A stretch of 64,000 nucleotides of DNA from Xiphydria camelus (taxonomy: Eukaryota; Arthropoda; Insecta; Hymenoptera; Xiphydriidae). A program made the translations under genes and the position numbers. Every line of letters starts with the position of its first letter. Position 1 is the stretch's first letter. The notes under the pieces are model-generated. The model searched no databases, was not told where the DNA came from, and saw only the letters and a program-made list of their open reading frames with translations. The stretch is from positions 29,304,827 to 29,368,826 of the forward strand of contig OY783196.1 of assembly GCA_963678675.1 (NCBI GenBank), written 5' to 3'. Of the stretch, positions 49,375-61,865 are shown in pieces.

Positions 49375-50660
49375 CTACGCCGAACAGACGGAGAAACTTC
49401 GTCCTCGGCTCACCGCCCCGCGTCCTCTCCCCTTCCCTTTTCGGGTTTCCAGTTCCGCTCACGGGGTCGCCGGTGTCTCCCTTCCACCAACGAAGCCGCC
49501 GTATCGCCCCGTCCTCCGCGCGGCTCCACCACCACCACCACCACCACCACCACCACTGCTACCACCACCGGCACCACCACGAGGCCTCACTCACCCCTCC
49601 AGGGATCGCGGAACACGGCTCCGGCCGACGTAACTCGCACTCGCGCGCGCTTCCGTGACCCCCGCGCGCGTTATCAAACCGTCGTCATCGCCGCTACGGG
49701 GCTTTCGCGCGAAGATAGGAAGTTCCTCGGCGTCGAGCGGAAGGCGCGACGACGGCGCCGCGGGTGTTCCCCACGCGACCGTCTCTCGCCCCGACGAACT
49801 TTCTACTCGGCGGAACGGCGCCGCGAATGCATCTCTCGGAGGCAGGGAAGGGGTGTATCCTTCGACCGGGGAGATACACCGCGGAATTGGCGACGACTTC
49901 GCGCGCCCCGGCCAAGGATGAGTCCTCGAAAATGTCCGGGCTTATTCTCCCTTCAGGCACGCGACGGCACTTTTGTCGAAGGGTCCTTTCGACGCAACAG
50001 TCCTCGAATCGCACCCCCACCCCCGCGCGGACACCACTCACGGCGCGGGTAGGATCCAACGTTCGATCGAGATCCAAGCGCCGTCGCTCGCTCGGCTTTT
50101 GTATCGTTAACCAACGTCGCGCGCTGTACGACGAGACGCGCGAATGCGCGTCAAAGGAAATTCTCGCGGGAATTTCGGTGATGCCTTCAGAATTCGCAGG
50201 ATCCACCGCCGGAAGGACCCTCCCGTCCCCGGCTCTATCTCTCGGTCGCACCTCCGCTCGTTCGTTAGAGCGCCATCGTCGACGACCGTCGTCGCGCACT
50301 TCAAAGAAATCCGCCCGCCGACGCTCGCCGGTTTAGCCACTTCGAGTAACGCTTATTCATTTATATCGCGCAGCCGTGGTGCGTCGCTTTTCCTCCGTTG
50401 GATTCTCCTGATCTGCGTGGGGCGAGAAAAAAAAAAGGGGGGATTCGGATATTTCTCTCGTTTTCATTTTTCAAGGATGAAGGGAGTCGAGTCGTCGATC
50501 CGCGGCGAATTAGTTGCGAGCGAATTAGTTGCCGCGCGGACGGACGGTTTGCCGATAGCAGCGCGACTCGTGACGAATCGGATCGTCGTGAGTGGATTAA
50601 CGGGCGAGCGCGCGGGACGGTTTTTCGACGGCGCCCCTGCGTCGAACCGGGGGAGCGATC
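49375..50660 (-). promoter_or_regulatory. CpG-rich 5' region, probable 5' UTR/promoter area
   Basis: The sequence immediately upstream (right) of the start codon is strongly C+G- and CpG-rich for about 1.2 kb, then turns AT-rich near 50680. It contains a CAC triplet array. No convincing TATA box or initiator could be fixed, so the transcription start is not placed. Confidence 0.35.
49526..49580 (+). repeat. (CAC)n trinucleotide array
   Basis: About ten CAC units, then an interrupted stretch ctgctaccaccaccggcaccaccac. It reads GTG on the minus strand, in the probable 5' region of the ADAM10-like gene. Confidence 0.9.
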
Positions 50661-51013
50661 TCGCGCGTTGTAAAATACTCTTTTTCGATTTTTCAGAGAG
50701 TAGATTCTCATCGAGCTTTTTACTTTTACTCGTATATGGGAAACAAATTATTTTGCAATCTTAGCAAAACTAGGTTTTGCCGATAAGATTGTTATCCGTG
50801 GCTACGTTAAAAGATAAGCCTAATAATAACAAGAGTGTGATTGCAATCACGGTGAAGTTTTTTCGGTAAACGTGTTTGCTGTCCTGGCAAATTTTTTTAC
50901 CACTATTGGACACATCTTTTGCTGCTGCAGGTAATATCTTCGTCGCGATGGCTAAAAGTTTTCAGCCAAATCTAGTCTCGCCAGGACTGAAAAATCCCTT
51001 TTTTTTCTGTGTC

Positions 51014-51257
51014 CACTGAGAAGAGTAACTCGGCCAATCAAACCAAAATCCTGGAGACGATGATCAAACCGTTTGATGAGATATAGTTCCTCCACCTCTT
51101 TGGTTAAATTGACCATTTTTTGTTTAGAATAATTAAACATTTGGTTAGAGTAACTAAATATATGGTTAAATTGGCCACTATTTTGGTTGGAATAACTAAA
51201 TGTGTTTAACCGGATGCGTTTTGTCATTTTAACCCAGTTATTTTCCTCAAAGTAGTG
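51014..51257. mobile_element. Family D, copy 2
   Basis: Left CACTGAGAAGAGTAACTCGG, right cccagttattttcctcaaag-tagtg. Interior is full of gg(t)taaattg.cca and agagtaactaaat motifs, as in 26683-27320. TA follows the right end only. Confidence 0.7.
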
Positions 51258-51970
51258 TAATATCCTCGCGGTGAGGATCGATTTTTTTAGCACATCAAAC
51301 ATTCCCAATATAGATGGACTCTCATCGATAATACATACGCGATGGTAGAATTCTCATTATCGCGCGCCGACCGCGATGGCAAAATCGATTAACGCGCGCG
51401 CGTTCATTGATGTTATTCGGGTGCCGATGATGTGTAAAGCGCAACGGCGCCGCTCGACGAACGACGCACGCCGCTATATTCGAATCGCGCATCAGGCGGA
51501 CTCCGATTCTAATATCGAAGCGGAATCGGCGCGCGGCGATCGCGGCGCTTTTCGCGCGCGAGGAAATCGCAGGCGATATGATATCGTCGGCGTAACGCAT
51601 CGTCCTAACGCTAACTTCGTTATCGTCTGGCCATTAACGGCGAGTCTCTCCTCGGTGAATTTACGAGCGAATATCCCGGGCCTCCGCGCGCGCGAGCCGC
51701 GACGCCCGATACGGCGTTTCATTTTGCTGATCGCCTCGGTGAAATTCCGTCGAGGCGATCTTCTCCCCTTTAGCGTCTCTCCATTTTTCAGAGCGTGAGA
51801 AGCGAGTTAAATCGATTCGGTCGACTCACACCGTGATGTATTCCTGGACACCCGGTATATCGAATAAAATATTCCATCGATTGCCGAACGATGGTTGGAC
51901 AATGGTTGACAAATCGTGTATCGATTTATCAGGAAGGCATTTTTGTCGAAAAAAATTGCAATAGGCTCGC

Positions 51971-51998
51971 CACCCCCCCCCCCCCCCCCACCCCCCCC
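51971..51998 (+). repeat. C-rich homopolymer tract
   Basis: 17 C, A, then 8 C. Confidence 0.95.
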
Positions 51999-52139
51999 GT
52001 CGCGTTCCGTACAGCACTACGTCGATAGACCTACCTTGGCATCGCTATTTCCTCGGAAAGGAATCGACGCGCGCGACTCGCCAAGCGCGCCCCACGTTCC
52101 CTATGAAATTCTCGTTAGCGATGCTGCGCGTAGGTGTAG

Positions 52140-52158
52140 TACACACACACACACACAC
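52140..52158 (+). repeat. (AC)n microsatellite
   Basis: Nine AC units. Confidence 0.95.
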
Positions 52159-52554
52159 TCGCGTTAGTTGACTCGAACGAGCGACAATATAATAAACTCG
52201 GCATCGCGCAACCGGCCGTGGCGTCGTTTCGCCATCGGGCTGCACACCGCGGATGGGATAATTGAAATTGCATCCCCGAGCGAGTCGTACCCTTTGCGCG
52301 GCCAAATATTTCGCTTTAACGAGAGATCCGCGCGTCGGGACCGCGCGGACGCATTTTCGCCGTACCGCGCATCGGCGATTATACTTCCCCCTCGTTCGTG
52401 CGGATAGCCGCGTTGGACACGCCGGCTATTTCGCGCCAAAAAGGCATTATCCGCTTCGGATGCGCTGCGAGGCTGCGACGTTAGCGCGTGATAGCCGCAG
52501 ACACGCGAGAACGTCCATTCGGCGATGAATTAGTTTTGCGCGAGCTGTTCGTAC

Positions 52555-52787
52555 TTAACCCCGTCAGACCTGGCGTACACGAGAATGTACATTGGATTTG
52601 AGCTATTTTATTAAAAAATGTTACGCAAAAACACAACTTTGTACTCTATTTGCACATAAATATAAGAAAATTTAAAAAATGAAGATTGCACAAATATGTT
52701 AAAATATTAATGATACCCCAAAGACTAAAACATCATTAACAATTTTGTTTACTCCGCGAAAAAAACAATCAGGTCTGAAGGGGTTAA
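52555..52787. mobile_element. piggyBac-like MITE, 233 bp including TTAA sites
   Basis: TTAACCCCGTCAGACCTG at the left; CAGGTCTGAAGGGGTTAA at the right. 18-bp inverted ends with two mismatches, TTAA at both edges, no ORF. Confidence 0.82.
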
Positions 52788-55700
52788 AGAGAAACGGTGC
52801 CGCATTTCGCATCCTTTCTCCCGAATGTCGAAGCTAGCAACCAGTAGATACGGACCGTGGCGGGTGCGCCTCGATAGCGGGAAGCGGTGGGGCGGCTGAC
52901 GCATGACGTGCCTTACTACTGCCAGCTCCGGCTGCCAGCACCTGTCCGGCTATCGGCTCCACTGCTGTCTTCGGTATCGTTATTTAATAATCTATTTGCC
53001 GTTGTTCGAAGTTGGTTTTCACGTTCCCCCCGGATCAAACGATCGATATTTACCGTCTACACAGCACAACGACGCATTTTTTCCACGAAGCTATGTACAA
53101 TACAAAGATTAACGAGCCTTCTGAAATTCGTGCCTCTCGTCGTATCTACAATCGGGCAACGCTTCTCGCGCCCTCGAACGGAGTTTCCCCGTACCCACGG
53201 CTGAGCTTCCGCATATCGCGCGCGGAGAGGCGTGCAGGAATTACGCGACGTGCGAATTTGAGGCATCGCCGCGCGTCAAGATCGCGCAATACGTCGCGCG
53301 CGCGATAACCAACTCGCGTGCCGACCGCTCGGAAATATGGGCCCGCGCGCGAGAGTTTCGCCGCAAAAATGGTTTCGCGCCGCGGAGAAAACTCGAACGC
53401 GTGCACGTACCTACGCATACTCGTACGTCGCGTCGCCGCGTGATATATTAACGCGTATATCGGAATTTCCGCACGCCGTGAACGCGCGCGCGAGTGCCTT
53501 TGCGGTAACGCGGATTATCGCCGAGTCTCGTTAGTTCGCCGTCGGTTTTTTATTCAGTGACGCGGCGGAAAGCGTCGACGAGAGGGAGGGATTAAGCCGC
53601 GGCGCGTCGAGGGCGCGCGCACGCGTCATTATCCTTTCACGCGAGTCCGACGCCCGTTTAAATGCGCGACGCCAAGGCGAAATGCACTTGCCGTCGCGGC
53701 TGCTTTCAGCGCTGCGCCGCGACTGCACTCGAGAGAAAAAACTGTACACACACGGGATAGAGTTTATTCGCGCGAGTCGATTTCCACCCCCAGTGCCTAT
53801 ACGCGCGAATGTCGCGAGCTGCAACGAGGGGCGCATTACCGCGAGTAACTCGTTACGACGCCGCGTATGTCGCGTGTTTCGTTTCCCTCCGTAAATATGA
53901 CGACGGCGGCACGAAGGCGAAGCGTTATATAAACCAGGACATTTTTTCAGCGACCGAACTGCGTCCACCTGTTGGTGGTCCGCTGAATTTTAAGGGAGCG
54001 TTGCGTCGATTATTTCACGGGGACTCGTGTTTTCCGTGCATTTGAACTTGTCACGTGACTTTATATACGTGAAATTCCGGTCGCGCTAGGTCGTGCCATT
54101 CGTTACAGACATTTTTTAGCGTTAAAACTCAGCCTCCGATATTTTCGAAAATACTAAACACTGTGTATAAGCGTCTGCCCTTCAAACATGGAAAAAAGAA
54201 ACTGCGATTTTTGCTCAGACTCGAGCTCGTTCTCAAGAATGTGTGCAGAGAGAGGAGACATTTTTATTTACCGCTGTCAGTAGTACACAGTACAGAGTTT
54301 CCCCTGTACAGATTCTCAAAAATCGGTTCGAGTCTCGGCGCAACTGGATGAAGCGGTAAAATTGCTGATTTTTTTTCCATGAAAGCTCCTCGTCCTCCAT
54401 TTTCAACCCATTCGTCGTTTCTCCTCGGGATCGAGGAATAACCGCGAACGCCGTAAAAAAAGGTCTTCGACGGAGAAACTCACGTACGAACCGATAGGAA
54501 CGCGGAGCGAAACGATTCCAATAAAGTCGGTCGGCGTACGTTCATGAACGCGGCGGCGAACACGTGTCGCCCTCCCCGCGTCGCTGAGCTCGCCAGCTCG
54601 CCCGCGGAAAAAGTTTATCGGCCCTGATATAAACGGCGGTGGCTGTCGCGTGTGACGAAAGTTTAACGCTCCGCGCACATGTCGTTCCGGGGTCGGCAGG
54701 AAGGAGACCCGGTCCGCCGCCACGTGTTAGCGGAAGGTAACGGGAAAGGGTGTCGGCCAGAGGGGGAGAAAGGAGGAAAACGAGAAACGAGATACGCGGA
54801 CCGAAAAGGTCGAAACATACTTACGAAGTTTCGTTAATAGACGAGCGCGACGCGCGAGAGATGTACATTCTCGTTACGATTGAAGCAAACCGTTAACCGG
54901 GACGTTGCGAAAGACGCGAGCGGTGAACGAAATCAAAGGGACACGGATTACGCTCGACGAGGAGACGCGAAAACGGATCAGACACATTAATTGTGTTCGG
55001 GAACGAGGGGAGAAGCTCGTGTTATCCTTCCCCGGGATTTCTCGATCGTCTCCTTTCGTCCGTTTCTTCGTTTATCTCGTTATTTCAATGTAGTTTTTCA
55101 TTCCGCGTCGGGTTTGATATCAGGATCAGCTGGATAATTGCTATATTTCTTTCCTCATCGTCGTATCGTATAAATAAACTTGGCAGAGCATTTTCCGTGT
55201 AATCATTGCCCTCGTCATTGATTTCAAAAAGCCCCGATCGATCAATCTCGACACTCGTCGTTTCCCATTCAAATGATCACGTACCTACCACGCCGATCCC
55301 GAAAATCATTCGCCGCGAAACCGAACCACGTCGAGTCACACGTTCGCGCGCAACAGTCTTCGCGAATCAGCGAAATTCGAACGATCACGTTTCACCCATT
55401 GCAGTGGTTCGAATCGAGTTTTCGACGATGTCCACAATCGCGACAAAGTCCGATTCTCTTCGCCCGTCACTTTTTTTTTCGCGTTCGAACGATCGACAAG
55501 TGAAACGAGCGATCGACTCTGTCACCGATCGCACCGGCGATCGTGATCCGTCGAGACTTTCGAAGGTACTACCGCTTCGCCGTCGTCACGTGGTAGCGAC
55601 ATCGCGCGAGCAATTCGACGAGATCCTCGTGGCACCGCGGTCCCGAGCACATGTTGCCCCGTGGAGCGCGCTCGGCGCACTGCTGCGCTCCGATGAAAAC

Positions 55701-56555
55701 AACCCCGAGAACAGCGGGGATCGGCGCGCGGTGTGTACCACCCTCGACCCGCGGCAGTGGCCGCGCGTATACGTGCACGTAGCCGCTGTCTGGGTGAAAC
55801 GCGCGACGGACTCGGCGGCTGGAGTGGGAGGGCGCAAGGTGGCTCGTGGAGGGTTGGCAGAGGGGGTGGTTGATTCCGCGGAGCATGCGGAGAGGCCAGA
55901 CCCGATAAAATTCCACCTAACCTCTCGTTCCGCGATCCACCCGCCCTCTCCTCTCCCTCCCTCTCCGCCCCCGTCGCGCATCCGCCGCGTGTTTGTGAAT
56001 AGTTAATGGCGAAGACACGAGGTGCTAACGGGCCGCGCGCTTCTTGACAAAACGGAAGCGCCGGGTCGCGCATATTTATACGGGGATCTCTCGAGCGCGG
56101 TGGATATTCGCGCGGAAGCAATAATAATCGAGATAGGGGTCGCGCCGCGCGGTTGGAGTTCCGCGCCCGAGACGTCTTTCGCGCGGAGTGGGTGGCGCGG
56201 GCGAGAGGGGGTTCTTTTTTTGCGGTTGATAAAGAAGAGCGAGCGAACGGAACGTGATGTGCCGGGAGAGCGAGATGCGAGAGGGTGGGCGTATGGAAAG
56301 GCGCGGGGGCTTTTGTAGTTTCTCGTTCCTTTGCTCCGTCTCCCCTTTCGTTTCGCGCGCGAGACGCGAGATGACGGACTTTTTCAGGATTCTCGCGCGC
56401 GACGAGGCCCTCGAGGACTGCGCGCGAGAGCGCGATAATGCGGGACTCGCCCGGCGAGGGAAGAAACGAGTCGAGTCGTGCGGTCTAATTTTCCGTCGGC
56501 GGATTAACAGCAAATGGAGCGATATTAAATTTGAGTTCTCTTTCTTCCACGCGTG

Positions 56556-56723
56556 CACTCAACAAAATTTGGCCACAACGAAAAAATTATAGTAATTGCA
56601 GTGATAATTTTCATCGCAATAGCAAGAATTCTTGCTATGCTAACAATATTTTTCTAGTTGTCACCAAATAATGTCTGAGGCAGCCAGAAATATAGCTGGA
56701 TTAGCTAAATATTCTTTTCAGTG
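56556..56723 (-). mobile_element. Family C, copy 2 (inverted)
   Basis: Reverse complement of 16920-17078: ggccacaac..aaaattatag, gcaagaattcttgc, tgaggcagccagaaatatag and ctggattagctaaata all match with few differences. Flanked by TG rather than TA. Confidence 0.88.
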
Positions 56724-56799
56724 TGTTGCTTCACCGAAACGACCCATTTTCTCATTTCGAAGCAGGACAAAATGGAAATCAAATATGGAAAAGCTCTCT

Positions 56800-56804
<5 letters not shown>

Positions 56805-56876
<72 letters not shown>
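56805..56876 (+). repeat. (CT)n microsatellite, 72 bp
   Basis: 36 uninterrupted CT units, the longest simple array in the window. Confidence 0.97.
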
Positions 56877-56878
<2 letters not shown>

Positions 56879-56879
56879 A

Positions 56880-57477
56880 CTGGCTGTTGTCCGAGGTCTA
56901 GATGGTATATTGTAAATAGTCCCATTATTGTTGTTTCACTATTGTTTACACTCACCGTTTATTCTCTATCAAATTTGTTTTGCCTGTTTTTGTTTTAAGG
57001 CTTACTGTTACGATTAGTAGAGGTCCGAGGTCTGTTGTCCGAGGTCTAGACGGTATATTGTAAATAGTCCCACTATTGTTGTTTCACTATTGTTTACACT
57101 CACCGTTTATTCTCTATCAAATTTTTTGTCTATTTTTGTTTTAAGGCTTACTGTTACTATTAGTTTTAGACAGTTCCAGGTCTAAATTATTTTATCACTC
57201 GTTACATAATCTCATTATTGTTTTATTATTGCTGTTAATATTCCTCGCATTCATATTTTATGAACTTTTGTTTAGGTCTATCATTATTCTATTGCTTTTA
57301 CATACTTTAGTTTACTCGTGTTCACTTAGATTTTCCGTCTTACTTTTTTGTTAACTTACTTACTCGTTACCTTTAAGTCACCACGTTTTTTACTCTGTTT
57401 CTATCTTTGTGAGCTCTTAGAGGGCTATGCCCTAGAGCACAATAAACGCTTCTTCTTCTTCTTCTTCTTCTTCTTCT
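56880..57477 (+). mobile_element. 5'-truncated non-LTR retrotransposon, 3' UTR only
   Basis: Non-coding T-rich sequence ends in a hairpin (agggctatgccct, 57421-57433), an AATAAA signal (57441-57446) and a (CTT)n tail of about nine units (57449-57477). A polyadenylation signal directly followed by a short microsatellite tail is characteristic of several insect non-LTR lineages. It contains a 149-bp tandem duplication (56885 and 57034, tgttgtccgaggtctaga). No reverse transcriptase remains. The CT array on its 5' side may mark the truncation point. Confidence 0.68.
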
Positions 57478-60400
57478 CTCTCGAGATTTTGCCGGAAATC
57501 GAAATCTCCGCGGTGTAAATGTAACGAGAACTGTGCCGAGTAATTCTATGTAATACGCAATTTTTCCATCCCGCATTCATCGACGCTCTTCACCTGCAAC
57601 CTCATCAACGCGTTTTCAACGAAACCCTCCGACCACATGCATACGCGTACCTTCGCGGAGAAACTCTCCAGTTTTCCCCGCGCCTCAAAGGCCCTCGAAT
57701 GAAAAGATTTCCCTATTCCCTCGCAAAATTAATATCGCGCTTGTACCCGCGTGCGGTTTCCCGACGCCGCCCCACGCCCCTCGCGCACGCACTCCCCCTT
57801 ACAACTTGCGCGAGACGCGAATCGGGCTCGCTCGCGTCATCGTCGAAGCGCTTCCTCTCCGCGCGAATCGCGTGCTGCGAGCGCTCTGTCTCTCAGCCCC
57901 GGCGATGGGTATAAAGTGCCTCGGCACGTGGAACGGGCGAAGCGGAGAAAGGGACGCGGCGCGCGAGGCGGTACCGGGGAATGGGGGGGGGGACGTCGTG
58001 GGGAAGAGACGAGGAAAAAGGAAAACCGAGACGAGCACTTCTGGCGCACCGCATAGACGACCCTCGTCTTCCCCGGAGTCTACTCCGGCAGACGCATCGC
58101 GTCTCATTCATCACCTCGTCAGGGGGTTGAAAAGGTTTCCTTGTTAGTCGCAAGAACCGCGGGGGTCTCTCTTACTCTTCTCGGCCCAACATTTTTTCCT
58201 TGCCCGACCCGCGACGCCAGTCTTTGCGCGGCGGCGGCGGCCCCGAAGAAACGCGCGACATCCGAGACGACGGAGCCGTTGCGCGCGCGGGGTATAACGC
58301 GTCGCGAGACTCGCCGCTTCCGTTGCGCCCGGAGCGGCTCGGCACGCGAAGACGGGAAACGCGAGGGGCGTGTACGGGGGTTCCGGGAGGTCGAGACTCC
58401 TCACGGCGCGAACGATCGGTGAGCACGAGTAGCTCTCGAACAATACCCGCCACCAGACACCGTTGAATTATTCAGTCGAAACCAGAGGTCCAACATTGAT
58501 TAAAAGGCGCTCCGCTTGCCTCCAGCCCTGAGCCCCTCGTAGCTCCGGCGTCGTCGTCCGCCTCGCGTATGGACGAGAGAGACGGAGAGAGGACGTCCTC
58601 CTCGCAACGCGCGTTGCCTTTGATTAACGACAGTCAACCCCTGTCGGGGCAAAGGTTTTGACTCGAAGCCTCGCCCGCTGCAGGAAACGGCTGTACGCGG
58701 TGTTCTGATTAACGCGGTACATGGTGGGCGTGCCGTGATTTTTCATAAAAAATTCATGGTCTCTTTCCGATTTTCGGGCGACACCTTGCTTTCGCTTCGG
58801 AACGAGAAAATAAGGGTAGTCCGCCAAGGTTAACCGTCTTTGATATTCGTTCGCTCGAATTTTTGGAATTCTTATAATTCGCTTAAAAGTGAGAATTACG
58901 CGCGGTTTTTCGAGGATTAATTCGGGCAACACCCCGTGTACGGACGAGAGGCTTTGCGGCTCCGGACAGTCGAATAAACCGTTAATTGGCGAGTCCACCC
59001 TTTGTACGCGCTGCGGTCGGCGGTGTCCTGACGTCCTACAGTCGACTCGCATACAAATTCGGATTCTCTAGCTAGCGCCCCCTCTCGCCCTCCGCCTCTC
59101 TTAGCGACGAACGCGGAATTTAATGTTCGCGGACGTGCTCCGGCCTGGCGTGCCGACACAGATTCTAATTATCCTCCTCCCTCCTGCCCCTCGGGATGTT
59201 CCAGGCGAATGCCGTGTGCCGGGGAATCCTGCGAACGGGACAATCCGCCAGAGAATATTGGCACTCCACCGTAATAAATAGAGATTTGGATAGACTTATC
59301 GTCGCAAGTTTATGAATGGAACGCGGAAGGGATGGAGAGCGTGGTAGTAGCCATCCGAAGGATAGGGGGGCGAAACGGGCGGTGCAAAGAATTTTTCGGT
59401 GCGCGTAAGAACTCGTAAAGCTCAGTTTTGCTGAAGTCGTTGAGCGAAACAGTCGTTTTACGAGCGGGGGGTAGGTATGAGGCGCGTATATATAACCGGC
59501 GACCTCAATCAGAAGCTAAGTTAACGTTAAATGTCGGGGCTGCGAGATATACAATCGAGGCGACGTCGAGAAAGTTGACGACGTTGCGATCTAAATGGTT
59601 TTCCATATACCACGCGTATATACGAAAGTGTATCGGAGGGTCGAGCTTTATGAACTCGTAAAAGTTTCATACCGCATGGACGACGACGTCGATGAGATAT
59701 CCGCTGATCGATACACTCGTCGTTTAACGGAGAACGAACATCGATTGGATCTTATCAGTTTATGGTCAGTCGATTGAGATACTTTTTCGTACCAAATGTA
59801 CGTCTATATTCTATGTGTGGCGAGGTATTCAATTTATTGGAGCTCTTAAATCGGATGTACTGCTTTCGGAAATAATCGTGCAGCGGTTACCATTATGAGA
59901 ACTTTCTAGCGCGCTTTCGATTGCAGCTACGTTATAACCGCAAGGAAAATCGTAGGAAGTTCTGTAAATGAATCGCGGTAGATATGGGTGCACCTGTAGG
60001 AATGCACTTTTTCTCCTATTTTATCATCGGAGAGTCATTTCTCAAATATACATTCTTTCGGTACGCTACCTTTTCACAATGGTCCAATGAAGTATAAATT
60101 TTGTCGAACAGGATTCGACATCAGAGACGAACGGCTTTCTCGAGCAATTTTCCAACACTTTAATTTCATGTGAAATTATTTTAGTTGGTAAAGTGTATTA
60201 AAACCACTTACTCGAATGGAGTAATTGCTGGCGCTCTGTCAGTTTTATTTCTCCCCCTTCCGCTTCTCTCCCCTCATCGTACCCTCTCTCCCGCGTCGTT
60301 TCTTCCACCTTAATTCATCTCGCGGGACGAGTTTCCGCCTTTTCTTCATCCCCCTATGTTAATTCACCTCCGTCCCCGGGGGAAACTCCAAAGGACGTCT

Positions 60401-60603
60401 ATTCGCGAGTCAACAGGAGCGAATTTCTTCAACAATACGAGTGTTAACGGTGAAACTATAATCCGAACTGACGAACACTCTGATATTGTCCAAACGTTCG
60501 CCGATAATTTTCTTCGCGATAATGAAAATATTTTAATAGCAGATTAAGAAACAGGCGCTTCGATATTTCTTCGTGTATCGACCAAGTGGTAAGAGAGAGA
60601 TAT

Positions 60604-60775
60604 AGCCAGTCGTCAGCGGCACGGCTTAACGCGTGAGTCGAGTAGTTCCAGCCGATAAGTAGAAACGGTGAAATTTAGTCAGCCATCAGTGGCACTGCCT
60701 GAATGCACGGAACGAGTAGTTTTCGCCGTTCGGTGGAAACCGTCCGGATTAAATCAGACGCCAGCGGCGTGGTGC
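60604..60775. repeat. Diverged tandem repeat, period about 75 bp
   Basis: Units start at 60604, 60676 and 60751, each beginning (a)g(t)cag.c..cag.ggc and followed by gagtagtt and cg.tggaaac motifs. About 2.3 copies, strongly diverged. Confidence 0.5.
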
Positions 60776-60983
60776 CGGCTGCCCGTGCACGACTCCTACT
60801 ACTAACTGCGGAACTGTTTTCTACGACTTGCAGGCGCCGCGGCCGATCACGCGTTCTGCACCTTTCTATTATGTTTCGACCGTTCTCGTTTCCCAGTCTC
60901 TATAATAACCGCAAAACGCGTTACGAATTTTCTTGCGAGTATTCGAAGGGGACTGTGAAAAATATTCATTTCCGCCCCTCACT

Positions 60984-61076
60984 TTAACCCTAGAATGCTA
61001 AGGCACGTCAATTTTACGTACTCGTACCATTAGTATTCAAGTAGTAACAGCATGCCGTTAGTGTTTCTAGGGTTAA
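60984..61076. mobile_element. Very short piggyBac-like MITE, 93 bp
   Basis: TTAACCCTAGAATGCTAAGG at the left, GTGTTTCTAGGGTTAA at the right. TTAA at both edges and CCCTAGAA termini, the same first bases as the canonical piggyBac end. Confidence 0.75.
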
Positions 61077-61416
61077 CTCACTCTCACAGCTCTCTTCTAA
61101 TTATATAAAACCGTTATCGTCCCAGTTACTTATACGCACGCAATCGAAACTCGCGCCAAAAGCATCTCTGCAGCTAAAATCTGTTTTCGGCGTCGGGTAA
61201 AAAAGTATCGTCTCGCCGTGACCGGCTTCCCTCCGGGACAACGTCCGGTCACGTTCTTGCCCGCTAATTCGCGGTAGTCGGGCCAAATTGATGCTCCTCG
61301 CGAAAATAGTCAACAGGAATGCAAATGAGCGGGCAGGAGTAGTTGTTAAATGCGAAGTGCTGCCAGCGGAACGGACCGGAATGGAACGGGGTGAGAAGAG
61401 AGGAAGGGAGGGAGGG

Positions 61417-61419
<3 letters not shown>

Positions 61420-61453
<34 letters not shown>
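61420..61453 (+). repeat. (GA)n microsatellite
   Basis: About 17 GA units. Confidence 0.95.
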
Positions 61454-61457
<4 letters not shown>

Positions 61458-61865
61458 GAGACAGAGACTAAGGGAGGAAGAGCCGGGACGTATAGCTCGC
61501 AAGAACTGTGGAGTGGGGTCGGTCGGTCGCTCCTCCCGGGCAGAATATATGCATGAGCTCGAAGAGCTTCGAGACCGTGCGAAAAATAAGAATACCAATT
61601 AGGGGCACAAATAGAATCAGCATTTTCAGCGATGAAGGAACTCCCGGGCGCAAAAGACTTTCCATTCCACACCCGCTCCGCCTATCGCGTCGACTCGTTC
61701 TATCCTAATTTTTTTTTATCCCCTCGCGACGGTATTCGAATGGTAAAATCAACCTTCCCCCCATCGCCCACCCCCGGCGGCCTGCTAAAATAGCGATTTT
61801 ATGGAGTGTTCAATTGCCGCGCTCCACTTCGTCGACCGACAACGGACGCTCGCCACTTTCGAATT

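Noticed and set aside
49062..49658. 198-codon plus-strand ORF with a histidine run
   Set aside because: It is antisense to exon 1, and the histidine run is just the CAC array.
55206..56006. 266-codon plus-strand ORF, one of the longest in the window
   Set aside because: Composition is Ser/Arg/Pro-rich with overlapping ORFs of similar length on the other strand, typical of CpG-rich non-coding DNA.
58624..59052. 142-codon minus-strand ORF with lysine-rich C-terminal half
   Set aside because: No recognised domain, no splice sites or codon pattern supporting it.
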